From VRUE01 sp035260485 (GTDB lineage: Bacteria > Actinomycetota > Thermoleophilia > Solirubrobacterales > 70-9): 35,210 nt of DNA. The stretch spans positions 1 to 35,210 of the forward strand of contig DATFVC010000034.1 of NCBI GenBank assembly GCA_035260485.1, in the 5' to 3' direction. This document shows positions 31,257 through 35,210 of the stretch, piece after piece. The notes below the pieces were generated by a model that saw nothing but the letters and a program-made list of their open reading frames with translations, was not told the DNA's origin and made no database searches. Every line of letters begins with the position of its first letter. The stretch's first letter is position 1. A program made the translations under genes and the position numbers.

Positions 31257-33214
31257 GGGGACTCGGGCGGGGCGGTCAATAAGACTTGACAGGGCGCTTT
31301 CTTCAGCACGTACTCGGTCGCGGCGCCGATCTCGGCCGGCCTGGCCGCGCCAATTCCGCCAAGCGTCGCACCGCCCCGGATCTTGCTTGGCGGCTCGGCG
31401 CCGACCACGATCGCTTCGGCGCCCCCGCGCCGCGCCGCTTCGACTATTCCGGCGCCGACCTTGCGTGCCCTGATCACCGACGCGGTCACCTTCACGTCCT
31501 CGTACTCTTCGCCGACTTCGCGGGCGCGCTCGATCGCATGCAGCGCCTCCTGCTCTCGCTCCGGCGGCAACTCGGCATCCAACGGCAGCGACAGCGGCAC
31601 CTCGAGCACGTAGACGATGGCGAGATGGGTCTCGTCGACTTCGCCGTCCCCCTCCTGCTCGGCGGCGGCCAGCCGGCCGGCGGTGGCGACGATGTCATCG
31701 TCGAGCTCGGTTCCGAACACGGGCACGAGGATGTTTCCGTATTCGACGTCGGGAGCCTGCTTGGTGAGCGCCCGCTCGGTGACCGAGACGCGCCGGGTCA
31801 AGGAGGTTCCCTCGAAGACCTTGCGATAGACGACGTAGAAGACGAGGCCGAACAGCATCCATCCGCCACCGACCCAGCGTGCCCGGTCGTGGAAGGCGAG
31901 AACGCTGAGGAAGGCGAGGGCGCTGAGCACGGCCGCGAATAGCGTCGGCAGGGGAATCTGGGCGCCGCGCCAGGAGACGCTCCAGGGGACCCTGAACGGG
32001 CGTTGGCGGTCTGGCTCGGTCACCCGCAGCCGCAGGATCGAGAGGTGAGCGATCGTGATCGCCAGCATCGCGCCAAACGCGTAGAGCCCGGCCAGCAGCT
32101 TGACGTCGGTTGGCACGACGAGGCCGATCGCGATCAGGCCAGAGAGGGCGATCGCCACGTGCGGCGTCGCGTAGCGGCCGTTGAGCTTGCCCAGCCAACT
32201 GGGTATCTGGCGGTTGATCGCCAGCGTGTAGATGTGGCGGGAGACGCCGAGCATCGCCGTCGTCGCTGCCCAGAACAGGACCGGGGCGGCGACCAGCGCC
32301 ACCGTCCAGCGCATCGTGTCCGCCACCCAGGCCGGGTGATAGGCAGAGACGACACCCAGCACCGGCGCCTCGACGAATTCACCGCCCAGCGCAGTTTCCG
32401 GTCCCTGCGGCCCGGCGACCACCGGGACCGCCATCAGCGCGATCGCGGCCATCCCGGCGTAGACGAGAGGCACCGCCACGGCGCCCAGCGAGACAATTCG
32501 CTTCAGGTCGCGCGGTTTGACATCGATATCCGGGGCCAGGTCGGAGGCAGCCTCGATCCCGGCATAGGCGAGCATCGCGACGACAGCCGCGTAGACGATG
32601 TCCTTGAAGTTGGGATTGGTGAAGAGGTCGAGTTGGTCGGTGAGACGGTCGGGATGGAAAACGGCGAGCAGACCGACCACGACCACCGCCAGCTGCAAGG
32701 CGATGTCGGCAAGAGCGAGCACCGCCAGCCCGCGGGCCCGTCCGCGCCCGGTCACGTTTAGGACGTTGAGCAGGCAGGCGGCGACAATCACAAGGCCGGC
32801 AACGCCGATCTCCCAGCCCGGCTCGCTGAGGTGGGCAGAGATCGGCTCCAGGTAGTGGGGAACCGAGATCGCCGCTAGGGCGGCGACGATCAGGTAGTCG
32901 ATCAGGATCGCCCAGCCGGCGATGAAGGCGATCAACTCGTTGAAGGCGTGGCGGGCGAAGCTCGACGAGCCTCCTCGCTCGCGGAACATCGCGCCGCCCT
33001 CGACGTAGCTGAGCGTGGTCAGGACGAAGAGCAGCCCCGCGGCAAGGAAGATCAGCGGCGTCAGGCCGAGGCCGCGGTCGGCGACGACCCCCAGGGAGAA
33101 ATAGATGGAGAACCCAACCGCCGAGTAGACGGCAACGAAGAGACCCGGCACCCCGAGCCCCCGATTGAGCAGGGGCTCGAGGCGCGCGCGCTGCGGCCGC
33201 TCCGGTGTGCTCAC
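31178..33214 (-). CDS. APC-superfamily transporter with C-terminal universal-stress domain
   Basis: 678 aa from GTG 33214, which overlaps the upstream stop (GTGA). Residues ~20-465 form ~12 membrane segments with APC marks (FVAVYSAVGFSIYFSLGVV, GGSSSFARHAFNELIAFIAGW, MLAYAGIEAASDLA, GVSRHIYTLAINRQIPSWLG). Residues ~490-655 are a UspA-like domain (YGNILVPVFG.. AIVVGAEPPS.. APCQVLLT). It should import amino acids or, given the TrkA neighbours, possibly K+ as KimA-type relatives do; substrate unknown. The last ~20 residues (RRISASSVARAGSTPRSLRP) are encoded by the dispersed element and are probably not native. Confidence 0.85.
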   Translation of the reverse strand: MSTPERPQRARLEPLLNRGLGVPGLFVAVYSAVGFSIYFSLGVVADRGLGLTPLIFLAAGLLFVLTTLSYVEGGAMFRERGGSSSFARHAFNELIAFIAGWAILIDYLIVAALAAISVPHYLEPISAHLSEPGWEIGVAGLVIVAACLLNVLNVTGRGRARGLAVLALADIALQLAVVVVGLLAVFHPDRLTDQLDLFTNPNFKDIVYAAVVAMLAYAGIEAASDLAPDIDVKPRDLKRIVSLGAVAVPLVYAGMAAIALMAVPVVAGPQGPETALGGEFVEAPVLGVVSAYHPAWVADTMRWTVALVAAPVLFWAATTAMLGVSRHIYTLAINRQIPSWLGKLNGRYATPHVAIALSGLIAIGLVVPTDVKLLAGLYAFGAMLAITIAHLSILRLRVTEPDRQRPFRVPWSVSWRGAQIPLPTLFAAVLSALAFLSVLAFHDRARWVGGGWMLFGLVFYVVYRKVFEGTSLTRRVSVTERALTKQAPDVEYGNILVPVFGTELDDDIVATAGRLAAAEQEGDGEVDETHLAIVYVLEVPLSLPLDAELPPEREQEALHAIERAREVGEEYEDVKVTASVIRARKVGAGIVEAARRGGAEAIVVGAEPPSKIRGGATLGGIGAARPAEIGAATEYVLKKAPCQVLLTAPPESPEGAPDRRISASSVARAGSTPRSLRP

Positions 33215-33405
33215 CGGCTCATCCGCGAAGCTACCCAGAGTCGCCCGGCGCCGACCACCGCGAAGGCGAGTCCCATCAGCACCCCAACCGAGAGCGGCCC
33301 GCCACCGTTGGCGAGGGTGCTGATGAGGATCACCAGGCCGAGGGCGATGAAGACAATGGAGAAGGTGAGGATCGAGCCACGGTAGATCCGCTCGGGCGAG
33401 GACAT
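33211..33405 (-). CDS. Mini membrane protein with two segments
   Basis: 64 aa from ATG 33405. Two hydrophobic stretches, ILTFSIVFIALGLVILIST and LSVGVLMGLAFAVVGAGRLWV, are joined by a glycine-rich turn. It lies between the two APC transporter genes, 10 bp after the first and overlapping the second by 4 nt. It could be a small transporter subunit or regulator; no family is recognised. The overlap argues it is translated. Confidence 0.7.
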   Translation of the reverse strand: MSSPERIYRGSILTFSIVFIALGLVILISTLANGGGPLSVGVLMGLAFAVVGAGRLWVASRMSR

Positions 33406-33415
33406 CCCGGCGATT

Positions 33416-35210
33416 CTAGGCCAGGACAGGCGCTGCCTCCGGATGCTGTCCGCTGCGGTCGGAAACGACGATGACGCGACAGGGACGCTCGCCCAGAACG
33501 GTCTGCAGAGTCTTGTCGTAGAGCGGAGCGCCGTTGCGGTAACGCAGGCCGACGACAACCGCGGCGGCATTGATCAACTTTGCCTCGTCGGATATCGAAT
33601 AGCCGGCCTGTGCCGGTCGCACGCGCTCGACATGTCCGGTCACTCGCTGCCCGCCGATCAGCTTCGCCTGCTCCACCTTGCTCTGCGCCTCGGCTTCCTG
33701 ATCGCGCAGCTCGGCGCCCAGCGGCAGATTGGTCGGCACGATCAACATCGAGTGGATGTGAACACCGCGGCGCCGCTTGGAGGCAAGCTTGACCGCGGTC
33801 GCGACCATCTCCTCCGAGAAGGGCTCTCCGTCCTCGAAGGCAACCAGGATGCTGCGGTACTCGATCTCCTCCACGCCGAGAGGCTCCGGGGTCACGACTT
33901 TGACCGTCTCGGTCAGCGGCAGTTTCTGGCTGCGCCGGTAGAGGACATAGACGATCACCCCGAACGCCATCCAGCCGAGCCCGACGGCGAGGGTGCGCGG
34001 GTTGAGCGCCATCACCACGATCCAAGCGGCGAAGGTGCCAAGACCACCAAGCACCGCGGTCAACGGCACATCGAAGCCGAAGGCGTGAAAGTTGAGTGGC
34101 GGCTTCCAGGGCCGATCCTCCGCCGATTTTCGACGGCGGAGCTGGATCACCGAGACGTGGGCGATCGTGAAGGAGAGCATCGCGCCGAACGAGTACAAAG
34201 TCGCCAGGAAATCGGCCTGCCCAGGGACCAGCGTGATCATCGCCAACACGGCGAAGACCATGATCGCGATGTATGGGGTGCGGTAGCGAGGGTGGACCTG
34301 ACGCAGCCCCTCGGGGAGCTGGCGGTGCTGTCCCATTGAGTAGGTGAGGCGGGAGACGCCGATCAGGCCGGCGTTGGTGGCGATCAGCAGGATCACCGCG
34401 GCGAGGATGCCGACGTAGAAGCGCAGCGCTTCGGTCAAGCCGCCGCCGAGGCCGAGGTTCTCGACGATGCCGAGGATCGGATCGTTGGCGAACTCGGAGC
34501 CGAGTGCGGTCGCGTAGTGGCCGGCAGCGTCCTGCGTCACCGGCATCGCCGAGAGCGCGACGACGGGGATCAGCAGGTAGAGGCCGAGCACCGCCGCAAC
34601 GGTGAGGCCGACGCTGCGCGGAATCGTCCGCGCCGCGTCCTTTGCCTCCTCGGCCATGTTGGAGATCGTCTCGATCCCGGTGTAGGCGATCATCGCAACC
34701 GCGACCCCGAGCGCGAAGTCGCTCCAGGTCGGGGCGACGCCGAGGTGGATGTTGTCGACCAGCACCTGCGGGCTGAGCACCAGCACGACGCCGATCCCAA
34801 CCAGCACGACCTGGGTGGCGAGGTCGGCGACCGCGAGCACCAGATTCAGTTTTGCCGACTCCTGCGAGCCGCGGATGTTGAGCAGCGCCAGGGCCCCGAT
34901 CAGGACCGCGCCGCCGATGATGTCGCCGGGAGCGTGGCCGAGCGGCTCCCAGAAGACCGCCAAGTAATGAGGCACGAAGTAGGCCGAGATCGCGACCGTG
35001 ATCGTGTAGTTGAGCATTTGCCCCCAGGCGGCGACGAAGCTGACCAGCTCGTTGAAGGCGTGGCGGGCGAAGCTCGACGACCCCCCTGCCTCCGGGTACA
35101 TCACGGTCGCCTCGGCATAGGTCGCCGCGGTCGCGGCGAAGATCAGGCCGGAGATGACGAAGGCGACCGGGGTTAGGCCGAGGGCGAAAGCGGCGGTGAC
35201 GCCGAGGGCG
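33416..35210 (-). CDS. APC-superfamily transporter with universal-stress domain (5' end cut by window)
   Basis: 598 codons are visible; the frame stays open to the right edge (ALGVTAAFALGLTPVAFVISG..), so the start is outside. APC marks GGSSSFARHAFNELVSFVAAWG, MIAYTGIETISNMAEEAKDAART and GVSRLTYSMGQHRQLPEGL parallel the paralogue downstream. The C-terminal UspA-like domain begins near EYRSILVAFEDGEPFSEEMVA and ends CRVIVVSDRSGQ. It is a tandem duplicate of the 678-aa transporter and heads the visible cluster with the mini membrane protein, both TrkA proteins and the reductase. Substrate unknown. Confidence 0.88.
   Translation of the reverse strand, partial: ALGVTAAFALGLTPVAFVISGLIFAATAATYAEATVMYPEAGGSSSFARHAFNELVSFVAAWGQMLNYTITVAISAYFVPHYLAVFWEPLGHAPGDIIGGAVLIGALALLNIRGSQESAKLNLVLAVADLATQVVLVGIGVVLVLSPQVLVDNIHLGVAPTWSDFALGVAVAMIAYTGIETISNMAEEAKDAARTIPRSVGLTVAAVLGLYLLIPVVALSAMPVTQDAAGHYATALGSEFANDPILGIVENLGLGGGLTEALRFYVGILAAVILLIATNAGLIGVSRLTYSMGQHRQLPEGLRQVHPRYRTPYIAIMVFAVLAMITLVPGQADFLATLYSFGAMLSFTIAHVSVIQLRRRKSAEDRPWKPPLNFHAFGFDVPLTAVLGGLGTFAAWIVVMALNPRTLAVGLGWMAFGVIVYVLYRRSQKLPLTETVKVVTPEPLGVEEIEYRSILVAFEDGEPFSEEMVATAVKLASKRRRGVHIHSMLIVPTNLPLGAELRDQEAEAQSKVEQAKLIGGQRVTGHVERVRPAQAGYSISDEAKLINAAAVVVGLRYRNGAPLYDKTLQTVLGERPCRVIVVSDRSGQHPEAAPVLA

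Overview
The window is high-GC bacterial chromosome. The best guess is a deep-branching actinobacterium, such as a Thermoleophilia/Solirubrobacterales relative. That rests on GC bias, an AbiEi-N/DUF559 protein, archetypal actinobacterial protein style and frequent leaderless-looking starts. No marker gene fixes the taxon, so this is inference. Nearly all housekeeping genes lie on the minus strand.

Left part (1-8808, minus strand): a cut-off mnmA whose N terminus is an IscU/NifU-like domain; a frameshifted AbiEi-N/DUF559 gene; a probable 6S RNA; a DUF2007-like gene; an aspS-hisS translation operon (aspS looks non-discriminating); a metallo-beta-lactamase hydrolase with a small membrane protein; and a formiminotransferase-family gene paired with an M29 aminopeptidase.

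Integrated element (8938-14515): a tRNA-Met(CAT) gene at 8910-8983 has its last 46 bases plus 2 bp repeated exactly at 14468-14515. Between the copies lie about 5.5 kb with a tyrosine integrase, an excisionase, and small DNA-binding and orphan genes. There are no replication, conjugation or capsid genes. A central module is bounded by a perfect 29-bp inverted repeat. Each bound lies beside a large palindrome: a ~120-nt hairpin on the left and a cloverleaf-like structure on the right. GGGTCAAG repeats near both ends look like integrase arm sites.

Middle (14653-24111): threonine synthase; a LeuRS-like protein with a degraded editing pocket, KMSKH and no C-terminal domain; a small orphan gene behind TGGGA repeats resembling MraZ boxes; and a tightly overlapping operon of secreted GH92 mannosidase, GT39-like glycosyltransferase and GtrA flippase, with a divergent secreted orphan.

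Right part (24224-35210): a heterodimeric ABC exporter with one degenerate ATP site; a lipoprotein; tRNA-Gln(CTG); and a minus-strand cluster of two APC transporters with C-terminal universal-stress domains, a mini membrane protein, two TrkA-type nucleotide-binding proteins and a FAD reductase. The second APC gene is cut by the right edge.

Unexplained structure: a 103-128 bp element at 18915-19042 and 31154-31256 has a conserved core, and its terminal stem changes sequence but stays paired. A 30-bp motif is shared by 2109-2138 and 27817-27846. Many chromosomal operon heads carry a TANNNT box 6-9 bp before the start codon, whereas several mobile-element genes have Shine-Dalgarno sites.
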